A stretch of DNA of 64,000 bases. Source: Petasospora fabianii. Its lineage: Eukaryota; Ascomycota; Saccharomycetes; Phaffomycetales; Wickerhamomycetaceae. The notes below the pieces were generated by a model, which had not been told where the DNA came from, did not search any database, and saw only the letters and a program-made list of their open reading frames with translations. Positions within the stretch are counted from its first letter, which is position 1; every line of letters starts with the position of its first letter. Below are positions 1 to 8,833 of the stretch, in pieces. Location of the stretch: positions 2,232,001 through 2,296,000 of the forward strand of contig CP048715.1 of assembly GCA_022641835.1 (NCBI GenBank). Reading direction: 5' to 3'. Made by a program: the position numbers and the translations under genes.

Positions 1-1
1 C

Positions 2-781
2 GAGTATCGTAACAGAAAGCCCATCATCATCCCAATCAAGACACAGGAAGATGTTGACAACTATTTGGAAAAATTTTCACCAATTGCCGATATTCATGAA
101 CCAGCTGCTATTCGGTCCAAACTCAACATCCAAATTGGAGACGTTATTGCTGGGTCCACGAGGGCCACTCTCTCATATGAGAACCCAACTCCACTCGGAC
201 GCTTCCGTCAACTTGCCATCTCCGAGTTCCCCAATCAATGGCAACGTAATGCTTCCTTTGTAGGTGCTTGGGTGGAGGACTTCCCCCTTTTCTCTCCCCA
301 GGAACTGGAAACAGAGTCCAAGACAGCTTACCCACAGTATGATCTGAACACCCTGCAATCGACCCATCACCCATTCACAATGGCCAAACCAGAGCACTAT
401 GATCTCCTGGCCACCGACCCTCTCTCAGTCAAGGGAGAACATTACGACCTTGTTGTGAACGGCGTGGAGCTTGGCGGTGGATCCCGCAGAGTTCACGACT
501 CAGAACTTCAGAGATACATCTTCACCGAGATCTTACGAGTTCCTGATCCAGATAGACTGTTTGGTCATTTACTCCATGCGTTGTCGATGGGATGCCCTCC
601 TCACGCCGGTCTTGCCCTTGGGTTTGATAGAATGTGTGCCATGTTGATTGGCAGCTCAAGTATCAGAGACGTGGTTGCTTTCCCGAAGACACAGAATGGT
701 ACGGATATGGTGGTAGAGAGTCCAAGTGAGGTGAGTGATGAGGTGTTAAAGGCATATCATGTTAAAAAGCTTGTAGACTGA
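2..781 (+). CDS. MSD1: Mitochondrial aspartyl-tRNA synthetase, C-terminal part (5' end outside window)
   Basis: The reading frame is already open at base 2, so the gene starts left of the window; about 259 codons are visible. The protein charges mitochondrial tRNA-Asp with aspartate. It is the bacterial-type class II enzyme, not the cytosolic type. Visible landmarks are the SEFPNQW and SLFSPQE-like active-site stretch, the long insertion typical of bacterial AspRS, the VNGVELGGGSRR motif, and class II motif 3 near the C-terminus (GLALGFDRM, with the ATP-binding Arg). The end RDVVAFPKTQNG is the usual bacterial/mitochondrial AspRS tail. It converges on SEC66, whose 3' end lies about 160 bp downstream. 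Family assignment is secure; the mitochondrial location follows from the known yeast ortholog. Confidence 0.93.
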   Translation, partial: EYRNRKPIIIPIKTQEDVDNYLEKFSPIADIHEPAAIRSKLNIQIGDVIAGSTRATLSYENPTPLGRFRQLAISEFPNQWQRNASFVGAWVEDFPLFSPQELETESKTAYPQYDLNTLQSTHHPFTMAKPEHYDLLATDPLSVKGEHYDLVVNGVELGGGSRRVHDSELQRYIFTEILRVPDPDRLFGHLLHALSMGCPPHAGLALGFDRMCAMLIGSSSIRDVVAFPKTQNGTDMVVESPSEVSDEVLKAYHVKKLVD

Positions 782-943
782 TGATGCTGAGAGCATGACA
801 GGTTGCACTCATTGTACATAGAAAGACTACTTAGAGGTCGAATACTACGATCTTGGTAACAAGGTAGATCATTATGCAATCATGTAGAAAGTGAGGTCAT
901 TATAGGGTTGGTCTGAAGATAATACTTTTTTGGAGCAAACAAA

Positions 944-1576
944 TCACTTGGCTGAAGTCTTAGAGGCAGTAGGAGCCGTGTTAAGCGTTGGTTTGAGTGT
1001 GAGTATTGGGTTCTTGAGCATTCCCTTGTCATCAATCTCAACATTCCAAGCATCCAATAACTTCAATTTTCTGTCATCAATAGCAGCGTATCTTCTTCTG
1101 AGGGCCTCGTTGAAGCAAACCTCCTGCAGGAGTGGAACAAACTTCTGGACCCAGCCAGACTTGTATTTTTCCGTCTCGGCGACAATGGTCTTGATTTCTT
1201 CCTCCTCTAATTGCTGAGCGTTCTGGAATCTCTCCCAGAGATCATCACCGATGGATCCCTTCTGGTAGAGCATGGTCATGAATGGAGTAACCTCTTTAAG
1301 CTTGATGGTTCTTCTAATGGATTCAGCACCACGTCTGATAAGGGCGGCCTTCAGCACGTATGGGTTCACGCCTTCATGTTGTGTGAGCTCGTGATATGTT
1401 TCACTTGCGACATTACGGCCAAAGAATGGGACCTGATTCTGCTTAGCGGCGATCTTCTTACCTCTGTACCATCTGGCGAAGGAAACAAGGGCGGCGATGA
1501 GCACTGCGAGGTACAGGAAAGGCGTCCACACGTAGACTTTCTTGACAATGTTTTCTGTGGCCGCATCTTCGTCCAT
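944..1576 (-). CDS. SEC66: Sec66/Sec71 subunit of the ER post-translational translocon
   Basis: A 210-residue protein starting MDEDAATEN. I use the ATG at 1576 because the longer open frame upstream has no family support. Sec66 is a non-essential subunit of the Sec62/63 complex, which moves proteins into the ER after translation. One N-terminal membrane segment (roughly residues 15-35, VWTPFLYLAVLIAALVSFA) is followed by basic residues and a soluble cytosolic domain. The conserved stretches NPYVLKAALIRR and ESIRRTIKLKE and the length match the yeast family (about 206 residues). It diverges from the wall sensor at 2521, sharing a 0.94-kb intergenic region. Confidence 0.9.
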   Translation of the reverse strand: MDEDAATENIVKKVYVWTPFLYLAVLIAALVSFARWYRGKKIAAKQNQVPFFGRNVASETYHELTQHEGVNPYVLKAALIRRGAESIRRTIKLKEVTPFMTMLYQKGSIGDDLWERFQNAQQLEEEEIKTIVAETEKYKSGWVQKFVPLLQEVCFNEALRRRYAAIDDRKLKLLDAWNVEIDDKGMLKNPILTLKPTLNTAPTASKTSAK

Positions 1577-2520
1577 TGTGATGTGTCTTCGGTGTTTTGT
1601 ATGTGGGGGAACGGGGGACAACACTCACCGTAAGAGAGTGATTGGAGGTGGAGATCGTAGCTTGTGCCACGAGGTCCTTCAGTCTTTTGGGCGCGACGAC
1701 CCGACGTAAGGAAGTTCGCGGAAACTCGCGAAAAGAGTTCGCATACGTAAGCAAGAAGGGGTGGCTGAGTCAGCAGTCTAGATCTGGCTGCCGAAAAAGA
1801 AAAAAAAAAAGATTTTCGCGTCGCGTCTGGGAATCGCGTGCAGGCTCGAGGGATTAACTAAGCCTCACGGGAGGAGCGCAAGTATTTGCAAAGGTTCAGC
1901 AGGTCTACTACATATCATACAACTCCAAAGGAGTATCCCAGCTTACCATAGCATCACCTTCCGTGGATTTCACACTAAAATCCAGCTTTCGCTTACTCAA
2001 AGGGCCCCTCTTTCATCAACCTTGAACGGTGTCCCAAATTAGCTACAACATTCTCAAGCTCACCACTTTTTTTCGTGCCAACCCTGAATAGAGCCTTCCG
2101 GAGCCAAATCACTACGCAGAGCCAGAGATTCTCCCTAGTCGCCACTCATTCGTTGTTTAACCTCTGAAGTAACACAGAAGATCACGACACTCGTCACAGT
2201 AACTCTCAGAGCACTTTGATTTGGACCAAACCGCCCCACGAATACCCTCCTTTCAAAGGCGTTTGAAGCAATTAGCTCGTCAAGTCCTGTCGATCTATCG
2301 CTAAGCCACAAGATCCAAGCACACCACGACACGATATATCACTCTTTTGAAGCTCGCAAGTGTGCCTATTTCATTTGATCTTCCACCTTGAGATTCAAAG
2401 CAGATCAAAGCAACTCCCCAGATCGCTAGACGTACTCCACACTCCTGGCTGCATCACCTCCCCAAGCGGCTAATCACACAACGCACACATACACACATCT
2501 TCACACATACAGCATAAAGA
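1577..2520. promoter_or_regulatory. Divergent intergenic region between SEC66 and the WSC-type sensor
   Basis: 944 bp without a convincing gene. An A-rich run (about 1795-1812) lies close to SEC66. The part nearer 2521 is pyrimidine- and CA-rich, as in a long yeast 5' leader. The short open frames here look unlike coding sequence. No specific factor site is claimed. Confidence 0.45.
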
Positions 2521-3528
2521 ATGGTTCCATTCTTCCTATTATCAGCACTCGCTTCAAGCTCACTGGTGTCTGCAGCTACATCTCTCGGCTGTTATGACTC
2601 CATCCCAAGCTCATACACCAGCAAGGGTTCATACACATACCAATCTTCAGATTACTGTTCCCAACAGTGTTCATCATATTCCTTCTTTGCTTTGACGAAG
2701 GGAAGCACGTGCTATTGTGGTAACGATGCTCCCTCTGGAGACAGTTCCGGTGACTGTTCCACAACTTGTTTCGGTTACGGCGCTGAGACCTGTGGTGGTG
2801 ACAGTTCGTACAACGTTTATGCCGTTGCGGATAACTATGTTGCCAGCTCGGCTAATGATGGCTCTTCAAGTACAGCTGCTACTACAAGCTCCAGTGCGAC
2901 TAGTGCTTCATCTAGTCCAACCACGTCATCTTCTAAACGAACCTCGGCTACCACTGATAACGATTCCGCAACCACCACAGGTGATGATACTACCACTGCA
3001 GAGCAGGCTTCCACCACGTCAGCTGTGTCCACAAAGTCTAATGGAGAAACTACTATGGTGATATACTCTACTGTGGCTGTGAATCCAACAGCCACCGCTA
3101 CAGCTACATCGACAGTGTCTGCTTCCTCCACCCCCACCTCAGGCGGTACGGACTCTGGTGACAGTGATAGCAAAAAAACCTCTAAGGGTGCCATAATCGG
3201 TGCTGCAGTTGGTGGTGTTGTCGGTGGTATTGCTCTCATTGGTATCGGTGTCGCCCTCTTCTTCTGGCTGCGTCGTCGTCAGGCGAAGGAGGAGCGTGAT
3301 GCTGAGCTTGCTGATTCTGCGTACTACGGTGCCATGAAGCGTGACAAATCACAATTGAGTAGACCATTGTCCAATCCATTTTTGAGTGCTAAGGAGGAGG
3401 ACATGATCGATCAAAGGCTGAACCCAGTTATGCTTGGAAGAAGAAGAATCAGTGAAGGTTCTTTAGCTGATGAGGCGGACTACTCGAGAAAGATTCTGAG
3501 GGTGGCCAACCCTGACGATGAAGACTAA
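2521..3528 (+). CDS. WSC1: WSC-family cell-wall integrity sensor
   Basis: A 335-residue type I membrane protein with full Wsc sensor architecture. Order: signal peptide (about 1-18, ending VSAA); cysteine-rich WSC domain (about 22-100, eight Cys, start LGCYDSIPSS); a Ser/Thr-rich, presumably O-mannosylated rod (about 105-215); one membrane span (about 222-248, GAAVGGVVGGIALIGIG); a basic stop-transfer RRRQ; and an acidic cytoplasmic tail ending NPDDED. Wsc proteins sense wall stress at the plasma membrane and signal through Rom2-Rho1 to Pkc1. The tail motif around NPVMLGRRRISEGSL and the acidic end resemble the Rom2-binding tail of Wsc1. The paralog (WSC1 versus WSC2/3) cannot be fixed from sequence alone. 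Confidence 0.85.
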   Translation: MVPFFLLSALASSSLVSAATSLGCYDSIPSSYTSKGSYTYQSSDYCSQQCSSYSFFALTKGSTCYCGNDAPSGDSSGDCSTTCFGYGAETCGGDSSYNVYAVADNYVASSANDGSSSTAATTSSSATSASSSPTTSSSKRTSATTDNDSATTTGDDTTTAEQASTTSAVSTKSNGETTMVIYSTVAVNPTATATATSTVSASSTPTSGGTDSGDSDSKKTSKGAIIGAAVGGVVGGIALIGIGVALFFWLRRRQAKEERDAELADSAYYGAMKRDKSQLSRPLSNPFLSAKEEDMIDQRLNPVMLGRRRISEGSLADEADYSRKILRVANPDDED

Positions 3529-3944
3529 TTATATTAACCATGAGATCCCTAGATGAACAACTGGTCAGTTTCCACATTTCTTTCTCTTATCTGCACTTTG
3601 CTGGTTCCTATTGCTGTTTTTTCCCCCAACTCTTTTCCCCCATTGCGATACCCATGTTTGGCTTTTTGGATTATCTTCCGAGTGGGTGAGTGCTCACTTG
3701 GTACATTTGTTTATTGACGATTTTTACGAAGAAATAACAGTTTCGTTTTGTAGCTGATTTATCTGCGATGGGCATGTGGCGAGAGTGGAGAGCGGTTCAC
3801 ACGCCATCTTCACGAACCACGACGGGAGGTTGCCGACTTTCGCGGGTGGGCCCAGAAGGAACGGCGTACACAATTGACAAAAGTTGCCACTGGCACCACT
3901 TACAACTCTGTTCTCTAGTCATTGATAGTCCCACCACTACGCCT

Positions 3945-5429
3945 ATGCCACACACGAACGATATCCCCGACTCCGAGAAACACATCTTCGATGAGCTCTC
4001 CGCTGTGCGCGTGAAATTGGCTAATCTCAAGAAGGACCGCACGCAGTACCTAAACTCCAAGGATGTTTTCTCCGAGTATCGCAGCGTGCTGGAGCTCGTC
4101 TCCCAGCTGAAGGACATCAGGAAGACTACCAAGGACCATACATCTGGAAACAGGGTTGACCAGGTGCTGGACGATGTGTTCCAGCTGCTCTCGCTTTTCT
4201 TTATCACCGTGGGTCTGACCAAGACAGCACCAGCAACTTACGCATCCCTCACTACCGTGCAGAGACTCCTCGAACATCTCAACGAAAGCAGGGTGTACAC
4301 TCACCACGACTTACAACCTATTAAGGAGAGACTCACAGAGATCTCACAAATTGTGAACGACGACAAAACCGTTGAGGGTGAGGAGGACTCATTGCTCAAG
4401 GACAAGCTCCAGGAGTGTATTGACGAATACAAGGGCGTTGAGAATAAGGTCGAGGACGTTGACCCTTCTTTGCAATCTCTCTTGGAGAAGCTTGTTGCCC
4501 TCAGAAGAAAGCTCCTCAGTTTGGCCTCAAGACCAGACTATGACAAGAATGAGCTCCAGGCCATTGCAACAGAGCTTCATGAGCTCGGGACACACAGAGA
4601 CGGATCGGGTAAATTTAAATCTCTGGAGACAGGAGCTGTCGGGAAGAGCGGTCAGAGTGTACTCAATGGACTGTTTGATGGCTGTAGTACGTTGATCAAT
4701 GACCTTGAAGCTCATAATTTCAAGTTGAATGAGAGTCTTTTACCGGTGTACAACCGTCTCTTGAAGCTTAAAACCACATTGGAGGACTTGCTTGTGACAA
4801 GAAGATGGACACTCAGAGAGACAGACCTATACACATACCAGAAGGATTTGCAGGAGATTGATGATTTGAGAGTTAATGGTACATTCCCTATAAAGGATGG
4901 ATCTTCCTCAACAAAGGGACAGAGTGTGTTGTTATATCTCTTGAGAAGATGTTATGCTATCGTTTACAAACTCCTGGAGTCGAGTGAGCCTGTGTCTGAG
5001 GCTCTCCAACCAATTCACAACCAATTATCTACTGTGCGCAGATGCCTGTTGGATTTGAAGAGAATGGGTGGTATCAACTCTTTGAGAGAGTTGTATCCAT
5101 ACCAGATGAAGCTGGCGTCTTTGGATAACTTGAGGGAGGATGGAAAGTTCATTGTGGATGGACAAATTCCAGAAGGTCAAGGAACTTTAAATGCTTTGCT
5201 TGCAGAGTGTTACGACATTTGCGAGGAGATGAAGATTGAGTCTGATGAGAGAGGCGAGCAGTGTGATGTTACGATCGAGGACAGTGAAGCCGAGAATCAG
5301 TATGACAATGACGATGACGATGATGATGATGAAGACGAGGAGGAAGAGACCGATACTGGATTTGAAGATGACACAGACTATCCGCCAAGCTACGCCCCAA
5401 GCATCTCTGAGTCAGAGAATGTCAACTAG
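3945..5429 (+). CDS. UPF0662/DUF2408 protein, CUB1 (YPL260W)-like
   Basis: A 494-residue soluble protein. An in-frame ATG at 3768 would add 59 residues, but that extension looks like translated leader. The ATG at 3945 (MPHTNDIPDSEK) starts just before conserved sequence. The body contains repeated DUF2408-type helical units with the recurring pattern LLPVYNRLLKLKTTLEDL, then an Arg/Thr-rich turn, then LYxYQxxLxxID; it appears around residues 255, 340 and 425. The C-terminus is an acidic Asp/Glu run (about 450-480). The family is conserved in fungi (S. cerevisiae YPL260W/CUB1), and its biochemical function is not established. No catalytic motif is visible. Confidence 0.8.
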   Translation: MPHTNDIPDSEKHIFDELSAVRVKLANLKKDRTQYLNSKDVFSEYRSVLELVSQLKDIRKTTKDHTSGNRVDQVLDDVFQLLSLFFITVGLTKTAPATYASLTTVQRLLEHLNESRVYTHHDLQPIKERLTEISQIVNDDKTVEGEEDSLLKDKLQECIDEYKGVENKVEDVDPSLQSLLEKLVALRRKLLSLASRPDYDKNELQAIATELHELGTHRDGSGKFKSLETGAVGKSGQSVLNGLFDGCSTLINDLEAHNFKLNESLLPVYNRLLKLKTTLEDLLVTRRWTLRETDLYTYQKDLQEIDDLRVNGTFPIKDGSSSTKGQSVLLYLLRRCYAIVYKLLESSEPVSEALQPIHNQLSTVRRCLLDLKRMGGINSLRELYPYQMKLASLDNLREDGKFIVDGQIPEGQGTLNALLAECYDICEEMKIESDERGEQCDVTIEDSEAENQYDNDDDDDDDEDEEEETDTGFEDDTDYPPSYAPSISESENVN

Positions 5430-5862
5430 AGAGAAGCAGGAACTTCATGAGACGAATGTACACTACACGGGTGGTTACCGACTACCTAAATATCGCTTTA
5501 TGTAAACGCAACTACGATTTATATGATACAGAGGAGTATATGCCGTAAATATTTATGTCACCCCGCCGGATTCGGCAGCCATGTGCGACGGGTCCCTCGG
5601 AATTCCCCACATCAACACATGAAAGATGGAAAATCCACGTGACTTTACACGTGATATCCCACACATATCCCGCTCCGGAAGTGCCTTATCGCAGCGCCAA
5701 AAGGAAAGCACACGCGCGCATCGAGTGAGTCAATCTGCGTGGCCTTACCGGCTGAAAAATTAGGACAAAGTGGATGAATCAGAAAGTTCGCCATCGCTTC
5801 TACCTATATACCTCTGTCAGCATAGTCTTCACCGACCAAAAAAACACATAAACACAAACATC
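5430..5862 (+). promoter_or_regulatory. ASN1 promoter with Gcn4 site, two CACGTG boxes and TATA
   Basis: 433 bp upstream of asparagine synthetase. A perfect Gcn4/AP-1-type site TGAGTCA lies at 5726-5732. Two CACGTG E-boxes lie at 5636-5641 and 5648-5653, one helical turn apart. A TATATA lies at 5805-5810, about 55 bp before the ATG. General amino-acid control of ASN genes by Gcn4 is known in yeasts, so the first site fits the downstream gene. The E-box pair could bind Cbf1 or another class B bHLH factor. Confidence 0.65.
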
Positions 5863-7566
5863 ATGTGTGGTATCTTCGCTGCTCACAAGCAGGAGTATAT
5901 CGAAACCTTCAAGGGCAAAGCTCTCCAGTATTCCAAGAGAATCAGACACCGTGGTCCAGATTGGTCCGGTAACCTCGTCAAGAACTCGACTATCCTTTGT
6001 CACGAGCGTCTCTCCATCGTTGGTCTCGACTCTGGTGCTCAGCCAATCACCTCCGAGGATGAGTCACTTTCCCTCGCCGTCAACGGTGAAATTTACAACC
6101 AGATCCATCTCAGAGCTGAGTGCTCCGACTACCCATTCAAGACGCTATCCGACTGTGAGCCAATCATCCCACTCTACCAGAAGTATGACATTGACGCTCC
6201 AAAGTACCTTGATGGTATGTTTGGTTTTGTCCTCTACGATGCTCCAAAGGACCGTATCATCGCCGCCAGAGATCCTATCGGTGTTGTGACGCTCTACATG
6301 GGAAGATCTTCAAGATCCCCAGAGACTGTCTACTTTGCCTCTGAGCTCAAGTGTCTTGTTGATGAGTGTGACGACATCATTGCCTTCCCACCGGGCCACG
6401 TCTACGACTCTAAGACCGACAAGATCACCAGATACTTCCAGCCAACTTGGTGGGACGAGAACAAGATTCCAACCACCCCAGTCGACTACAAGCTTTTGAG
6501 ATCCACCTTGGAGCTCGCCGTTAGAAAGAGATTGATGGCTGAGGTTCCATACGGTGTGTTGTTGTCTGGTGGTTTGGATTCTTCTTTGATTGCTTCTATC
6601 GCTGCCAGAGAGACTGCCAAGGCTGCCTCTACCGATGATGATGGTAAGCTCGCCGGTGTCGATGACTCTGGTAACTTGCACGCTCAAGGTTGGAACAAAT
6701 TGCACTCCTTCGCTGTTGGTTTGCCAGGCGCTCCAGATCTGCTTGCTGCTAGAAAGGTTGCCAAGTTCATTGGTACCATCCATCACGAGCACACTTTCAC
6801 ATTGCAGGAGGGTATCGACTCCCTCTCCGATGTTATCCACCACTTGGAGACATACGATGTCACAACCATCAGAGCTTCCACACCAATGTTCCTCTTGTCT
6901 AGAAAGATCAAGGCCCAGGGTGTCAAGATGGTGTTGTCTGGTGAAGGTTCCGATGAGATCTTTGGTGGTTACCTCTACTTCGGCTCTGCTCCAAACGCTA
7001 CAGAGTTCCATACCGAGTGTGTTAAGAGAGTCAAGAACTTGCACTTGGCTGACTGTTTGAGAGCCAACAAATCCACTATGGCTTGGGGTCTTGAAGCCCG
7101 TGTTCCATTCTTGGACAAGTCCTTCCTTGAGCTCTGTATGAACATCCGTCCAGAGGACAAGGAGATCAAGCCACAGGAGGGCCGTATTGAGAAGTACATT
7201 CTCAGAAAGGCATTTGACACATCCGACGAGCCAGACGTTGCACCATACTTGCCTGAGGAGATTCTCTGGAGACAGAAGGAGCAGTTCTCCGATGGTGTTG
7301 GTTACTCTTGGATTGACTGTCTTAAGGACACTGCTGAGAAGACTATCTCTGACGAGCAGTTCAAGACTCCAAAGCCAGAGTGGGGTGACGATATTCCAAC
7401 CACTAAGGAGGCTTACTGGTACAGATGCATGTTTGATGAGTTGTTCCCATCTAAGGCTGCTGCCAAGACCGTTATGAGATGGATTCCAAAGGCCGACTGG
7501 GGTTGTGCTGAGGATCCATCTGGTCGTTACGCCAAGATGCACGACCAGCACATTGACAAGGCTTAA
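5863..7566 (+). CDS. ASN1: Asparagine synthetase (glutamine-hydrolysing)
   Basis: A 567-residue cytosolic enzyme that makes asparagine from aspartate, ATP and glutamine nitrogen. The start at 5863 is fixed by chemistry: MCGIF places the N-terminal nucleophile Cys directly after Met, as in class II (Ntn) glutaminases. An open extension upstream would bury it. The N-terminal half is the glutaminase domain (about 1-200: RHRGPD, then NGEIYN). The C-terminal half is the ATP-pyrophosphatase synthetase domain, with the P-loop-like [11 protein letters not shown] and the later [13 protein letters not shown]. The length matches S. cerevisiae Asn1/Asn2 (572). Codon use is strongly biased, as expected of a highly expressed gene. 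Confidence 0.97.
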   Translation: MCGIFAAHKQEYIETFKGKALQYSKRIRHRGPDWSGNLVKNSTILCHERLSIVGLDSGAQPITSEDESLSLAVNGEIYNQIHLRAECSDYPFKTLSDCEPIIPLYQKYDIDAPKYLDGMFGFVLYDAPKDRIIAARDPIGVVTLYMGRSSRSPETVYFASELKCLVDECDDIIAFPPGHVYDSKTDKITRYFQPTWWDENKIPTTPVDYKLLRSTLELAVRKRLMAEVPYGVLLSGGLDSSLIASIAARETAKAASTDDDGKLAGVDDSGNLHAQGWNKLHSFAVGLPGAPDLLAARKVAKFIGTIHHEHTFTLQEGIDSLSDVIHHLETYDVTTIRASTPMFLLSRKIKAQGVKMVLSGEGSDEIFGGYLYFGSAPNATEFHTECVKRVKNLHLADCLRANKSTMAWGLEARVPFLDKSFLELCMNIRPEDKEIKPQEGRIEKYILRKAFDTSDEPDVAPYLPEEILWRQKEQFSDGVGYSWIDCLKDTAEKTISDEQFKTPKPEWGDDIPTTKEAYWYRCMFDELFPSKAAAKTVMRWIPKADWGCAEDPSGRYAKMHDQHIDKA

Positions 7567-7870
7567 GCTAACGGTCATTGGGTGAGGGATGTTTTACTCT
7601 TATTATGGAGATAATTAAAAAAAGCATGTTTTATATATAGATTTGGTTATTCACCTGGTGTGTAATGGTTAACACAGAAAAAGTCTCCCTTCAAAAGTTT
7701 GTGGTTACGTAGGTTTCATTCTTTCATGATGGTTCTGCTAGCGGGAAGGAATTTAACTTGCATGCAACACTAACATGGAATCTCCTACCATCAATAGCGA
7801 CAAAGTAACTTTAAGAACCTGTTGTGTATTACCTTGCTATAATGTAGACATCTATCAAGAGCATGTAACT
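7567..7870. other. Convergent intergenic region
   Basis: About 300 bp between the 3' ends of ASN1 and the DUF3605 gene. It is AT-rich with TATATA near 7632, compatible with overlapping 3'-end processing signals. Nothing else is recognised. Confidence 0.4.
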
Positions 7871-8599
7871 TCAAAACTTTTGGTATATCTCCTCAAGATC
7901 TTCCTTCGTCAACACTTTCCCAGGTGATCCCAATACTTCTTCCAACTTGCCCTTCTCCAAGCCCCTGATCAAAATGTGAATATGTGATAGCTCCAGCACA
8001 CTCTGCAAAGCTGGGAAGTTCCTGAACCAGACAACATTTTCCCTATTGATACCAAGCCATTCCACAAACGTCTTCACCACATATCGGTCAATCACCGCCC
8101 TGGTACGATCCGTGAGATCTCCAATCTCTGACTGTGGATCACTCTTTATGTCTAGCTTCGTCCAGGCAACGAGATGTGTAATGTCGTCTGAAAAGTTGTA
8201 AGGGAAGTCATTCGTGATGATCTTCGCATCCTGCTCATCTGTGAACACCTCCTCCGTTGTGCGGGGAGTGGTATCGATTTTGCCCGTGGAGGCGGAGACC
8301 CATTGGAGTCTGTTCTTGATAATGAACTGCACCACAGAGAGGGATTGGCTCTTGCACAGATCTCGGAACGCACGATACTTGTCAGTGGTAGTCTGGTCTC
8401 TGTAGAGCTGGTCGAGTGCGTTCTGTTCTTTTGAGAGAGAAGTAGTTAGTATCTAGTATCTGTGGCGGAGGAGATATGGTCCTGTCCGATCTGGGGAGGA
8501 ACGGGGCCACGAACGTCACTCTAAAAGGGGCCCTGGAAGAGACATACCAACAATCTCAAAGGCCCTGTGCCATTGAATTTTTTCGCTGCTGGTTATCAT
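7871..8599 (-). CDS. DUF3605 / GIG1-like protein, two exons
   Basis: Exon 1 is 8548-8599 and exon 2 is 7871-8427 (minus strand), giving 202 residues. The open frame of exon 2 has no ATG before its N-terminal conserved region. Exon 1 (ATG at 8599, MITSSEKIQW...FEIV) supplies it. The intron 8428-8547 has a GTATGT donor, a perfect TACTAAC branch point and an AAAG acceptor. Joining gives a Glu codon across the junction and an uninterrupted frame. Conserved features include WFRNFPALQSV and a His-rich HIHILIRGL strand typical of DUF3605. The Candida albicans member GIG1 is induced by N-acetylglucosamine; the biochemical role is unknown. No membrane segment or signal peptide is seen. Confidence 0.72.
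8428..8547 (-). other. Spliceosomal intron in the DUF3605 gene
   Basis: 120 nt. The donor GTATGT starts at 8547, the branch point TACTAAC lies about 16 nt before the acceptor, and the acceptor AG ends at 8428. All three signals match the yeast consensus and the join restores the frame. Confidence 0.85.
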
Positions 8600-8833
8600 G
8601 CCCTTGTTCGGTTGGTAGTGCGGTACTCTGAAGCGTGATTGAACGTGGACAAGCTATCCAAAGTGACTGTTGTTCCCGTCCAGTATGGTTTTCGTCTGCG
8701 CCTTGGCGTGATGCGATTTAAGGAGCAAGGGTCCCGTCGCGGTTCCGCTCTCTCTACAGATTTCTCTTCATTAGCAATTGGCATTAAATCAGATCAGTGG
8801 CAGGTTCATAAGATCCCTTAATTCACCACCAAA

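Noticed and set aside
3768-3944. Longer N-terminus for the DUF2408 protein from ATG 3768
   Set aside because: The 59 extra residues are Trp/His/Cys/Arg-rich, unlike the family, and the conserved region starts right after the ATG at 3945.
6310-7578. 422-codon open frame antisense to ASN1
   Set aside because: It lies wholly opposite a strongly codon-biased gene, whose codon choice leaves few stops in this frame. The product is Leu/Val/Ser/Gly-rich with no family resemblance.
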